Shown here piece by piece: positions 19,496-27,290 of a DNA stretch of 27,713 bases. The notes beneath the pieces are model-generated. The model saw only the letters and a program-made list of their open reading frames with translations. It had not been told where the DNA came from and made no database searches. This DNA comes from Chara braunii (Eukaryota; Streptophyta; Charophyceae; Charales; Characeae), in assembly GCA_003427395.1 (NCBI GenBank), contig BFEA01000349.1, forward strand, positions 1,456,941 to 1,484,653. The letters run 5' to 3'. The position numbers and the translations under genes were made by a program. The stretch's first letter is position 1. Every line of letters begins with the position of its first letter.

Positions 19496-19682
19496 CACCA
19501 GAGAACTGGTGGGACTAGAGAAGGTGAGGACGGAAGTGTACAAAATCCTGACCCTTTGCTGGGAAGAGGAGAGGAGAGCGAGGCCGGGGTCTTTACGCAA
19601 GATCAAGTTGCTTGAGGCAGCCACGGTTAAGATCTTCGACGAATTAAAGAAGGAGCTGCTTCGGGGGGGAAGATCGGCATGA
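19482..19682 (+). CDS. Block ORF7: 66-residue C-module-like protein
   Basis: Unknown function. ATG 19482 lies inside the end of ORF6. The product is highly charged and helical: Y-K-I-L-T-L-C-W-E-E-E then K-I-K-L-L-E-A-A. The L-T-L-C-W piece resembles L-F-T-L-C-W-E-S in ORF9 and L-L-T-W-C in ORF6, so this may be a free-standing C-terminal module of the family. It is short, so the resemblance could be chance. Its stop overlaps the ORF8 ATG as ATGA (19679-19682), the best argument that it is a real gene. Confidence 0.55.
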   Translation: MSDPNTRELVGLEKVRTEVYKILTLCWEEERRARPGSLRKIKLLEAATVKIFDELKKELLRGGRSA

Positions 19683-20155
19683 GAGCTACCTACGCCTCTA
19701 ACTCGATAACCTGGGAATTGGAGACGCGTGATGACGGGGCCGAGGTCGAAATAGAAGGAGGAGCGGAGCTTAGCCCAGGCCTTGGAGAAGGCCAAGTAGC
19801 GCGAGCCAAAAAGGAGTTCCTCGTCGAGGTCCAGAGACTAGCTTTGTGGAAAAGGAGGTCCTGGACCATGTTAGCTAGGTTTTCGGTTTTTATTCGATAA
19901 GCAAGAAGAGTACGGTTCTCTAGAGCGTGGAGAGATCCCTTGCTAGAACTCGAGAGGAAATTTGAGGAGGACTCTAGGTGGCTAGGGACTCCCTTCGAAG
20001 CCAGGTTGCACCTGGTTGAGGCGCGTTTCTGGGATAGGTCGGGGGAATACGAGAGGGCTTTGCATCGGATGCTGCTCAACCAAGGCAAGGACACTCGAGG
20101 GAGGTGTGAGGACTCGTTAGTAGAGGCTGCTGAGAGGTTAGGTCAGGTGAGGTAG
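19679..20155 (+). pseudogene. Block ORF8: about 158-codon helical protein, one stop
   Basis: Unknown; not clearly a family member. ATG 19679 is in the ATGA junction. The first half is acidic then helical (A-R-A-K-K-E-F-L-V-E-V-Q-R-L). TAA at 19898-19900 interrupts it, and the same frame continues with L-L-E-L-E-R-K-F-E-E-D and A-R-F-W-D-R-S-G-E-Y-E-R-A-L-H-R-M-L, a TPR-like helix pair pattern (inference only). It ends at 20153-20155, 8 nt before ORF9. Continuity of frame and helical character across the stop argues for one broken gene. Confidence 0.5.
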
Positions 20156-20163
20156 GCCTATCA

Positions 20164-20979
20164 ATGATTAGATACGACAGGGGGGACCCTTTCGGGACCT
20201 TGTACGACGTAACCCTCCCCAGGATTGTGAGGAAGGGAGAAACCTTAGCGGATTCCTTCGAGATCTACGGACAAGGGACGATAGTTCGTTTTTCAGTAGT
20301 ATCCAAACAAAATACTCGGGCGCGAAAGGCCGAAATCTTCTTGTCCCCCTACGATAGAAAGGTCTTCGCGACCGAGTTAGCTGAGGGGAAGGACCCGCTG
20401 CGTATCGCGGGGATAGCCCAAAACCGGCTTAGGAGGTTAAGAGGAGGAGTAACAGAAGGGCGTGTGGTGGATAAGGTTGAGTATCGGGGGAGGGGAGAAG
20501 TCCCGCGAGCAGCTCATGGCCGGACCTGGGAAGTCTCTGCTTGGGCCTACCGCTTGCTCTACCCCGACGACGCCTCGGTAAGGAAGGTCCTAATTAGAGG
20601 GCAGGTAATTGAAAAATTCCCCCTGGGGGAAGAAAAGGGACACAAACTATTTACCCTATGTTGGGAATCCCTTGAATATACAGACTTCGAGTGATGGGCG
20701 TTAGTCGGCGACTTCATAAGACCCCTGTTCTCGGGACAGGCCGGAGAGGTGGATAGAGAGTTGATCAGACGGTGTTCTCAGGAGGGGATTAGAGGTGTTC
20801 CCGATCTGGAGATTACCAACCTAGTGCTAGCTGCTAGTGAAGAGAAAAGAGTAAGCGACTCTTCGTGGACCGTGATTAGCGAAGAGTCCGAAGGAGGTAG
20901 TAAAGGACAAGAATCGAGTGAGGAGGAGGAAAGCTCGGCGGAAGGTCAGGAGAGCGACACTAGCGAGGGAAGCGACTAG
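20164..20979 (+). pseudogene. Block ORF9: family member with acidic tail, one stop
   Basis: Unknown function. ATG 20164 gives M-I-R-Y-D-R-G-D. Family landmarks: Y-D-V-T-L-P-R-I-V, T-I-V-R-F-S-V-V-S-K, R-K-A-E-I-F-L-S-P-Y-D, G-R-G-E-V-P-R-A-A and K-L-F-T-L-C-W-E-S. TGA at 20692-20694 is followed in frame by W-A-L-V-G-D-F-I-R and a terminal Ser/Glu-rich tail (about 35 residues, with S-S-E-E-E-E-S-S). The acidic tail is unique among the paralogues and could bind basic partners or mimic nucleic acid, which is speculation. About 271 codons overall. It sits directly upstream of the Gag-like gene, 18 nt apart. Confidence 0.68.
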
Positions 20980-20997
20980 AGACTGGTGATAGGGTGC

Positions 20998-22075
20998 ATG
21001 GAAAGCGTGGTGGAGCACGAAATTGGCCGATCAGCTAGGACCACTGACATGGGATGAACCGAAGAGGGTACCGAGTTAGGAGCGAGATTAAGCAAGACGG
21101 CCGAAGGAGTGACCTAGGGGACGGAGGTTATCAGTAGGGCCTTAAAGAGCACGGATGCGTCCCTCGGAGAGAGAACTACGGAGCTGAGAGCGAGTCCCAA
21201 GGAGCATTTGCACCAGGAAATGGAGCCGCGAATACCGGTAAGAGAAAGGATGGCTGAAGCCACGAGGGGCTTCCCGATCGAGACCCGATGGGCGGGTCAA
21301 ATAGACGCTGAAGAAAGAGCCGACGAGGGGCAGGAGTTCCCTCGTGATAGGGCCGGGTGTTGGGCACCAAGGAGAGGCGAAGAAGGTAGCCTAAGGAGGA
21401 GGGAACCGGGGGACAAACGACCAACAGAAATTGGCGGAGGACCGCGAGGGTGGGCCGGGAGAGAGGCCGGATCCGTATGGGTGCAGGAGGAAGTGGTAAC
21501 CCTATGATCCGGCGATAGATGGACTGGCAGAAGGTCCTTACTTCCGTCGATATGACGACCGAAGAGTCCCCTACTACGATGTGAATCTGGGGTTGGAATC
21601 GCTCTACTTTAACGGAAGGGACGTGACTGGGTTCATAGAGAAATGAGAGAGTTATGCCTACCGAAAGAAGTTATAGGAGAAAGAATGGATCGACCACTTT
21701 ATACAACATTCGGACCCGGAACTGGACCAGGCCATTAGGGCCATATACCCGGTTGATGGGAGGTGGAAAACCTTCAAGAGCAGCTTATTGAGGATCTTCG
21801 CATGTGACGATCTGATCCCCNCGATAGAAGGGTTGCGTCGGGTCACGAGAGGGGAGCACGAGAGCCTGATGGCTTTTACTCGAAGATTTAAACGTTTGTC
21901 GCAAGCTTTGGTGGATAGAGGGATGCTCTCCGAAGTAGACAGGTGCGTGATGTTCAAGTTGCACCTATCTGAAGAAAAGAGGAAGGAGGTTCTCGAGAGG
22001 GCCCCTAGAGACTCTGCGAATTTCGATAGAGTCGCCGAGGTGAGGGGAGGGTCAAAACTAAGAGGAAGAGCCTAG
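20998..22075 (+). pseudogene. Gag-like capsid gene of the block (broken)
   Basis: ATG 20998 opens frame 1 (M-E-S-V-V-E-H-E-I), with stops at 21055-21057 and 21115-21117, and runs as an Arg/Glu/Gly-rich region to TGA at 21505-21507. Near 21500 the homology moves to frame 2: P-Y-F-R-R-Y-D-D, L-Y-F-N-G-R-D-V-T-G-F-I-E-K, stops at 21644-21646 (likely Trp) and 21674-21676, then W-K-T-F-K-S-S-L-L-R-I-F, an N at 21821, and H-E-S-L-M-A-F-T-R-R-F-K-R-L-S-Q-A-L. The pattern F-x-G-x-x-V-x-x-F-I...W-x-x-F-K-x-x-L...F-x-x-x-F-x-x-L is that of retrotransposon Gag capsid domains. No zinc knuckle, protease or RT follows before the sequence changes character. Confidence 0.72.
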
Positions 22076-22111
22076 AAAAGGGCCTACGTGATGTTCAAGT
22101 TGCACCTACCT
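21946..22111 (+). repeat. 25-bp direct repeat, 141 bp apart, in frame
   Basis: 21946-21970 and 22087-22111 match at 24 of 25 bases (cgtgatgttcaagttgcacc core). The distance is 47 codons, so both encode V-M-F-K-L-H-L in the Gag frame. Sequence after the second copy is unrelated, marking the right edge of the ORF block. Confidence 0.8.
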
Positions 22112-23405
22112 ACATCAGCCAGAGGGGAGGGGAGCAAAGTGCTCCCTGCCTTGGCGATGGCTGTCCACCTCGCGCTCCTCTGTAGATCTCCAGCCTCTCC
22201 TCAGGTTGCCTCAGGCAGCACCTCCAGCAGCCAGCAACACTCAAGTGTGCTCGTCACACACTAGCATCACGAGTGCGTTGTGTGGCAGCTGGGGGGCAGC
22301 TGCCTGTTTTATAGTGGCTGAGGAGGGTTGGACATCACTCCAGCCCCCAGGCAAAATCGCGGGCTCACTGTGAGCCCTTGATCTGGCCAAGATCCAGGGT
22401 TGACTGTGGTCGCACCACAGCCACAGCCTTAGTGTGGGGTAGTTTCTTTAACTGCCCTATTTTATTTTTCTTTTCTTTTTCCCAGCTATCTCGGAAGCTC
22501 ATGAGATAGTTGGGTTCCTGCCATTTCCAAAACTATTTTTCTTTATTTTTCTGATAAGGGGTTGGAAAGATACAACCCCTTACAGTTCGATGTACCTGGA
22601 CCCTTTTCCCAAGGCAGATACATCGGGGAAAAGGTTGTACCTAGCCTTTTTCCTTAGTGGCCTTTCAATTTTCAGGCTCCCTACAAAAACGGGAGCCTGA
22701 CAATTACTTCTGGCAGCTTCTGCCAGAGGTAGCGCCACGTGAGGACAAGTGTCCTCACACAAACAAAGAAGAAATAAGCAAAAAGAAAAAGAAGAATTAA
22801 ATCTAATCTAACTGCATGCGCCTGGTCATTTTCTCGGCCAGGTTCATGTAGTTACATGCAACAGTCTCCCTCTCACTTTCCTCTGCCCTCCCCTGAAAAC
22901 GGGGAGGGCAGTTGGCAGGTTGGGAGGAGTAGGACCTCCCCCTCCTAACTCCCACGTCCTTCTCTCTCTCTGTTCTACGCATGTAGTGTGGGCCGAGATT
23001 CAAGATCTCGCAGCCACAGTAAGTTGGTCAAAAAAAAACGAAGTGGGAGCTTTTGTGCTCCCACACAGTCCAAAAGACTGTTCTTTTTTTTATTATTTTT
23101 TATTTTTTTTATAGTTTACTTCATTTTGGCCCTTTCCGGTTTCTTCTTTGCTGGTCGTCCCTCAACGGTCACAAACGGGGAAACAAAGTGGGGGTCCCCG
23201 TTAACCGCTTGTGGGGGAAACAACAACAACAAAAAAAAAAAAACAAGAGAAAAGAACAAAAAGAAAAAAGGAAGAAAAATAACTTACCTCGTTCGTTTTG
23301 TCTGCCAATGCAGACGAACGAACGTCCGGGCAATCCTCCCGCAGTGGCCCTGCATACCTCCACGTTTAGGAGGTAGATTCATTCGATTTGGCTCACCCAC
23401 AGTTG

Positions 23406-23457
23406 GGCTGTTGGGGCACAGCCCCTGATGAGTCGGTGCAAGTCCGACGAAACAGCC
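23406..23457 (+). ncRNA. Hammerhead ribozyme motif, type III
   Basis: All core elements are present on the plus strand. Stem III is GGCTGT (23406-23411) with ACAGCC (23452-23457). The cleavage position follows T 23412 (G-U-U triplet). Stem I is GGG/CCC at 23413-23415/23422-23424 closed by a 6-nt loop. The core CUGAUGA is at 23425-23431. Stem II is GTCGG/CCGAC (23432-23436/23444-23448) with a 7-nt loop, and GAA plus A 15.1 is at 23449-23452. The layout CTGATGAGTC...GACGAAAC is the one seen in plant viroid-like RNAs and plant retrozymes. The cleavage triplet GUU is less favoured than GUC. Only one copy was found, whereas retrozymes carry two in their repeats, so activity and origin are uncertain. 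Confidence 0.82.
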
Positions 23458-23464
23458 AGGCATC

Positions 23465-23571
23465 GGGCCTCGCTGTACTACTCTTGAAATGCACAAAAGA
23501 CAAAAATCATGCCGCTCTAGCGAAAGATTCACTCTCGTTTTGCACCTTTCGAGAGTAGTGCAGCGAGGCCC
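23465..23571. repeat. 107-nt foldback, 25-bp arms
   Basis: Arms 23465-23489 and 23547-23571 pair at 23 of 25 positions; both mismatches are G-U compatible in one RNA strand. Pairing continues inward with tgca...aaaa against ttttgca with a bulge. It starts 7 nt after the hammerhead. It could be a small foldback transposon, a microRNA-like precursor, or a structural part of the same RNA as the ribozyme. Confidence 0.75.
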
Positions 23572-23850
23572 ATCGTCAAACGAACAGTACACCAAACAAA
23601 ATCTAACAAGAATCTAAAAAAAAAATTAGAAAAAAAAATCTAAAATAAAATCTAAGAAATAAAAAGAAAAAAAACAAACAAAAATCCTACTAAATATGGC
23701 TGCCCATTTTCAACGGGCGCCTGTTATATCGCTAGGGACTTTAAGTCCCAGGTTGCTCTAGAACGCGCCAGATGGTGCGCCGTTTTTCTTTCTTTTTGTT
23801 TATTATTATTTATTTATTTTATTTTTTTCCAAAAAAAAAGTTAAAAAAAA

Positions 23851-23907
23851 ACTTGGTCCCTTTCTCGATTCGTGCGTGTCATCCTTGCACAGGGGCCATG
23901 TTAATCT
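23851..23907 (-). ncRNA. U6 snRNA 3' fragment (pseudogene), antisense
   Basis: Read on the minus strand, the segment begins AGATTAACATGGCCCCTG and continues through CAAGGATGACACGCAC and AATCGAGAAA to a T run. This matches the conserved 3' half of eukaryotic U6 snRNA with only a few substitutions (for example TGCAAGG for CGCAAGG). The 5' half, including the ACAGAGA box, is absent. The native-looking T-run terminator is kept. A full U6 gene is about 100 nt, so this is a truncated, presumably non-functional piece joined to unrelated DNA. Confidence 0.82.
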
Positions 23908-24002
23908 CGCACGCCTGATGTGGACCGTGCGATTTTCACGATCGGACGGCCAAATCCGACCGCGCTGGCTTCAAACAGCAGCGGCCAGCTCCAAAAGGAG
24001 CC

Positions 24003-24039
24003 AGCCCAGTGGTATGTGCAGGTTCTCAGATTCGATCCC
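24003..24039 (+). other. Possible tRNA-like A/B box pair (SINE head remnant)
   Basis: AGCCCAGTGGT at 24003-24013 resembles a tRNA A box and GATTCGATCC at 24029-24038 a B box. The spacing of about 15 nt is too short for a normal tRNA promoter, so if real it is a deleted SINE head. Weak evidence. Confidence 0.25.
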
Positions 24040-24544
24040 AATATCTGTCGGGTGAAAGTTTAATATTGTAACCTACTGGGTTAGCTCCTATCACAACAGT
24101 GATAGGAGCAGCTCTTCTATATGAAGAGCTCGCCAAGTCACTTCCCTTGCCTGTGGCCCAACAGGCCTCGCCTGCCTGGCCTTCTCTCGCAACAGGCTGC
24201 CCGTGCACGGCTTCCACGAGCGCCCAACCGGGTGGGCCTCGGCATCAGCCTATCGGCCCCCCCTGGCTCGAAACTAAACCCCGCGGCCGATAAAAACTTC
24301 CTATTCTTGGGCACCGCGGCTTTATACCCGACGCGGGCGCTCTTTTTAACCCACTTAGGCCCTGAATCGCGCGGCTTAGCAGCCGCAAGACGTTCTTTTA
24401 GGTAGAATAGTCTAGTTTCAGTCTTTCCATGACCATGTGCCCCTGCGGCCCTCTCTGGAACTGCGGACGACAGGTCGTACTGCCAACTCCCATTGTTTCA
24501 ATCGAACGTCAACAACGTCAGGTTCTTAAAAAAGTTTAAGTTTC

Positions 24545-25033
24545 TCAGTCACAGGGTTGGTTTGAATAAAGTTTGGTAAACATCAGTCTCATCAAGTCCT
24601 TCAATTCCACGAAAAAGTCAGATAGCGTCTGACGTTGAAAACCCCGGCAAATACCCTTGTTAGGGTATTTACCCCGACACCGGGATAGGTAGAACCACCC
24701 TTGGGCTTCCACCGTGCCCCGGAATTCCAAGTCCATCAAGCTCGGCGACAATCTCATCAGGCTGGCCTTAGTCTATATCGTCTCTATCCAGAGGAACGCG
24801 TTCTTCTCGTCCAGCATCATAGTTTGATAGGCTGGCTCCAGGTCTGTCCATGTTCCTTCTTCCGGGAGGACGACGGATACCCCGTCCTTTACATCTATCG
24901 GCATTTCCGGACCGCTGGAATAGATTGGAGATGACAACCACCGCACTATTTCGTTTTCCAACCCCGGTTCCTGTTTTCCATAAGAGAGCATCGCACGGCC
25001 CCCTTTAGTCAGGCTAACTCTTTTCCTAGACAA
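24545..25033 (-). pseudogene. Minus-strand ORF resembling the tandem-array family
   Basis: Unknown function. The frame opens at TTG 25033 (first ATG at 24991) and runs with a single TAG at 24773-24775 to 24545, about 160 codons. Landmarks: V-S-V-V-L-P-E-E, N-A-F-L-W-I-E-T (compare G-D-F-V-W-I-E-S in ORF4), then after the stop S-P-S-L-M-D-L-E-F and Q-G-W-F-Y-L-S (compare S-P-R-L-G-R-F and A-K-I-F-L-S). A C-terminal C-V-D module is not seen; the end is D-F-F-V-E-L-K-D-L. If the match is real, this is a distant paralogue in opposite orientation, showing that the family is not confined to the main block. Similarity is short and judged by eye, so moderate confidence only. Confidence 0.5.
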
Positions 25034-26920
25034 GAATTATTTCAGACCCCTCATCCGGGTCTCCCTAATTTCCCTTATCGTCGCCCCGTCGCACTTCAAT
25101 TGGTCACCATCAGTCGGCGTTCTTTTTCTTGGTTCCTCTTCTTCTGACCCCTATCCTTGCTTCTTCCCATCTTCTCTCACTTGTGTGGACTTAGATAGGG
25201 GGCGATAACAAACTTGGACACTTGGTCCCTTCCCAACAATCTCAAGCAGCCTTACAGAGAGAGGCACAAAAAGGAAAAAATCAGGCAATCCTCGCACACA
25301 GGCCGGTCATCTCCTCACCCGCCTTTTCCCAAAAAGTGGTCTCTCCACTGTTACTTTCGACAAAGTTTTATCCCGTACCTCAAGCATAGCTCAACCGTCG
25401 TGAGCGCGGTACCCAGACTTCAGTGGGGGGGACACCCTCACCTTCTCGCCCAGAATACCCCATCCCGTCTTGCCGCTCTTGCACACCCCCGTTGGCACCG
25501 GGAATCACCCCGCATACCCCGGTAAGGACAAAAGTCAGTCGTCCGGGCATTCACATCCATCGATCCGATAAGAATCAGCCTTTCCCATGTCGTACCGCGA
25601 GAGGCTACTAATCGCCTCCGGAGTCCTTTCCCGGCCCTGCATGCGGTGGTGGTCTTCCCCCGCCAACCAATAGGCTAATGCCTCGCCTGAGGAGACGTTT
25701 CGCACCCCGCCCGGACAAGGTGTCGAGCCATGCTCGGACCCCCCCGGACGAGAATGCTACTAATCAACCGGCGTGACAAACTCCCGTCCGACAGCTCGGT
25801 GGCATGACCATTGCACATGAAACCCGACGAACCCCGAAGAAACGACGTTTCGCAACCCGCACCAGCCGGTGTAGACCCACCCTTTCCTTCCGAAGTGGCA
25901 GGTCGCTCAATTCCCCTTTCATGCAATCCACAAGTCCCAAGTGGGACACATATAGAACAAGTGTCTTTCCCTTTGGTGCACATTGCGCTTTCTACCCACG
26001 TCTCACAATTTTCTCTCGGGACTGTGCGTGCCACTCCCCTTATTGTCCATACATAGTGGCTGCACAGGCTGGTTCCTTCTCGTGAGCATCTTCAAAGGTG
26101 AACTAGTTTTCCCTGGAGTCTAGCAACTCCCTTCATTCCCCTTATCTTCTATTGTCTGTCCTTTCATAGGGTAAAATTGTTCCTTCTTGATAATTGTTGT
26201 GTTCATATTGGTTCCTTCAAACATTTCAAGTGTATAGTGCATGAGCCCACTGGGCTCAGAAGAAGAAGGGAGGAGAGCACCCAGTCGGTCAGATCACTCC
26301 GCCGCGGGATTTTCATTGGACCCCGGCCAAAGCCGAAGCACCAATCGCCTGCCAGGTAACCGGAGCCCCTCTTTCACACGAAGAGGAGGGGTCGACCTGC
26401 GACTTGCCCGAGGCTTCCCCGGACTGGCGAACACCAGCACCGGAGGAAGGGGGGCTAGAGCCACTCCACCGAGGACTAAGCTAATAAGGTGCAGCATGCA
26501 TGTTATACCTCCAGGCCTGGCCATGCCATGCACCCAACCGCCCTCAAGTCTGATTCTCTCAAAGGGAAGAGCAAACACAAGTTCAATTTCTTTCTCTTCG
26601 ATTGTGTTCACGGTCATGCGTCAGGCGCCCCCTTCGGAATCGCATGGATCAATTTAACCCATACCCGACACCTCCACCATTTTTTTGTAGGGCCGTACCC
26701 TGTTAGACTTTCGAGCCTGAGTCGACCCCTTCGCAGGTCCCAGTTGGCTCTGCTCCGCCCACGCTCAAGCCCAGGGCGCGGAGCGTTCGTCACAGGGGCA
26801 CCCCCACCTAGTGCTATGAGATGGATGGGGATGGGCCATTTGCGAGAGGGCTTTACATTGGCGATGTAGCTCTGCTCTCGTGCTAGATGGTAGCTTTATG
26901 GTCACTCGTGGAGTTTCCTC
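25034..26920. other. Unassigned, moderately GC-rich DNA
   Basis: No gene recognised. Open frames on both strands (for example 25675-26034 minus, 26241-26657 plus, 26294-26617 minus) show no known domain and atypical composition. There is an imperfect internal repeat: gacgtttcgcaccccgcc at about 25692 and gacgtttcgcaacccgca at about 25843. A near-perfect palindrome, tgagccca-c-tgggctca, lies at 26241-26257. The region 26300-26900 has a different, balanced GC composition from its AT-rich flanks, so an inserted segment is possible. Confidence 0.4.
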
Positions 26921-27029
26921 GATTCACTTAGATGTGGCCAGGCAATTGCTCCTTCTAATACACAAGCAGTCCAGAGGGGGGTTTATTGAGGATTTTCTTC
27001 TTTTGTGCGTAGGCCAAGCGTCAGAGATG

Positions 27030-27290
27030 AGCAATTTTTTTTGAAATGCCACTTCACCCAACCCACCCAAAATTTTCTTAGTACATGCAACCCTTAAAAA
27101 AAAAAAAAAAAAAAAAGGTTTGAAGCTGATCCAACCCACCCAAGCACTTTTTTGAATTTTTCCGCCCACGCCCAACCCACCCGCCACCCGTAAAAAAGGT
27201 TCACACAGACCCACCCGCACCCGCAAGAAAATCAATGCCCGCCCGCACCCGGGATGTAGTATCTTTTCACCCGCAGCCGGTCGTGCCCGC
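27030..27290 (-). repeat. CGGGTGCGGGTGGGT-type interspersed repeat
   Basis: On the minus strand there are scattered repeats of GGGTGGGTT and CGGGTGCGGGTGGGT with a long T run (complement of the A run at 27096-27117). Sequences of this kind are common in plant intergenic repeats. No terminal repeats or coding sequence seen, so the element class is unknown. Confidence 0.4.

Larger units (their letters stand above)
15926..22075 (+). mobile_element. Polycistronic ORF block with Gag: putative novel retroelement
   Basis: Ten consecutive plus-strand genes are packed into 6.1 kb with no introns. Junctions are ATGA at 16243-16246, 26-nt overlap at 16595-16620, 5-nt gap at 17340, 20-nt overlap at 18009-18028, TGATG at 18741-18745, 14-nt overlap at 19482-19495, ATGA at 19679-19682, 8-nt gap at 20156 and 18-nt gap at 20980. 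Seven or more ORFs belong to one unrecognised family; the last gene is Gag-like. Linked stop/start codons imply translation by reinitiation or leaky scanning of one RNA. Caulimoviruses and badnaviruses use such junctions (established knowledge); similarity of these proteins to theirs is not visible. LTRs, primer site and pol were not found, so class and ends are uncertain. Confidence 0.6.
22284..24130. repeat. Cluster of at least 17 perfect short hairpins
   Basis: Perfect stems (left arm/right arm): 22284-22291/22297-22304; 22361-22367/22371-22377; 22404-22410/22414-22420; 22486-22492/22503-22509; 22555-22564/22573-22582; 22602-22610/22626-22634; 22672-22681/22691-22700; 22709-22716/22720-22727; 22739-22747/22750-22758; 22884-22893/22901-22910; 22994-22999/23005-23010; 23043-23050/23057-23064; 23065-23070/23076-23081; 23174-23180/23196-23202; 23290-23297/23317-23324 with 23300-23305/23310-23315; 23355-23361/23369-23375; 23735-23740/23744-23749; 24084-24094/24099-24109; 24110-24117/24123-24130. 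Stems are 6-11 bp with mostly short loops and each has a different sequence. The tract is about 1.85 kb. Confidence 0.85.
22112..24544. other. Noncoding mosaic of GC hairpins and A/T-only tracts
   Basis: No protein gene recognised. GC-rich segments with perfect short hairpins alternate with tracts made of only A plus few other bases, or only T plus few others (for example 22442-22482, 22758-22803, 23082-23120, 23218-23283, 23600-23690, 23780-23850). It contains a hammerhead ribozyme motif, a long foldback, a U6 snRNA fragment and a weak tRNA-like A/B box pair, listed separately. It may be the noncoding part (LTR-like or UTR) of an unknown element, or a graveyard of small pol III-type insertions. 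Confidence 0.6.

Noticed and set aside
23043-23100. Hairpin followed by T-run, like a bacterial intrinsic terminator
   Set aside because: The context is eukaryotic repeat DNA, and T-runs and hairpins abound here independently.
23284-23292. acttacct resembling the 5' end of U1 snRNA
   Set aside because: Only about eight bases match and no U1 body follows.
22284-24130. CRISPR-like array from the regularly spaced hairpins
   Set aside because: Stems have unrelated sequences and spacing is irregular; there is no repeated unit.
24742-24780. Second hammerhead on the minus strand (CCTGATGAGA)
   Set aside because: No stem II closure and no GAAAC core follow.
26294-26617. 107-codon minus-strand ORF in a GC-balanced segment, considered as organelle-derived DNA
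   Set aside because: I could not match it to any organelle gene or intron; no support beyond composition.
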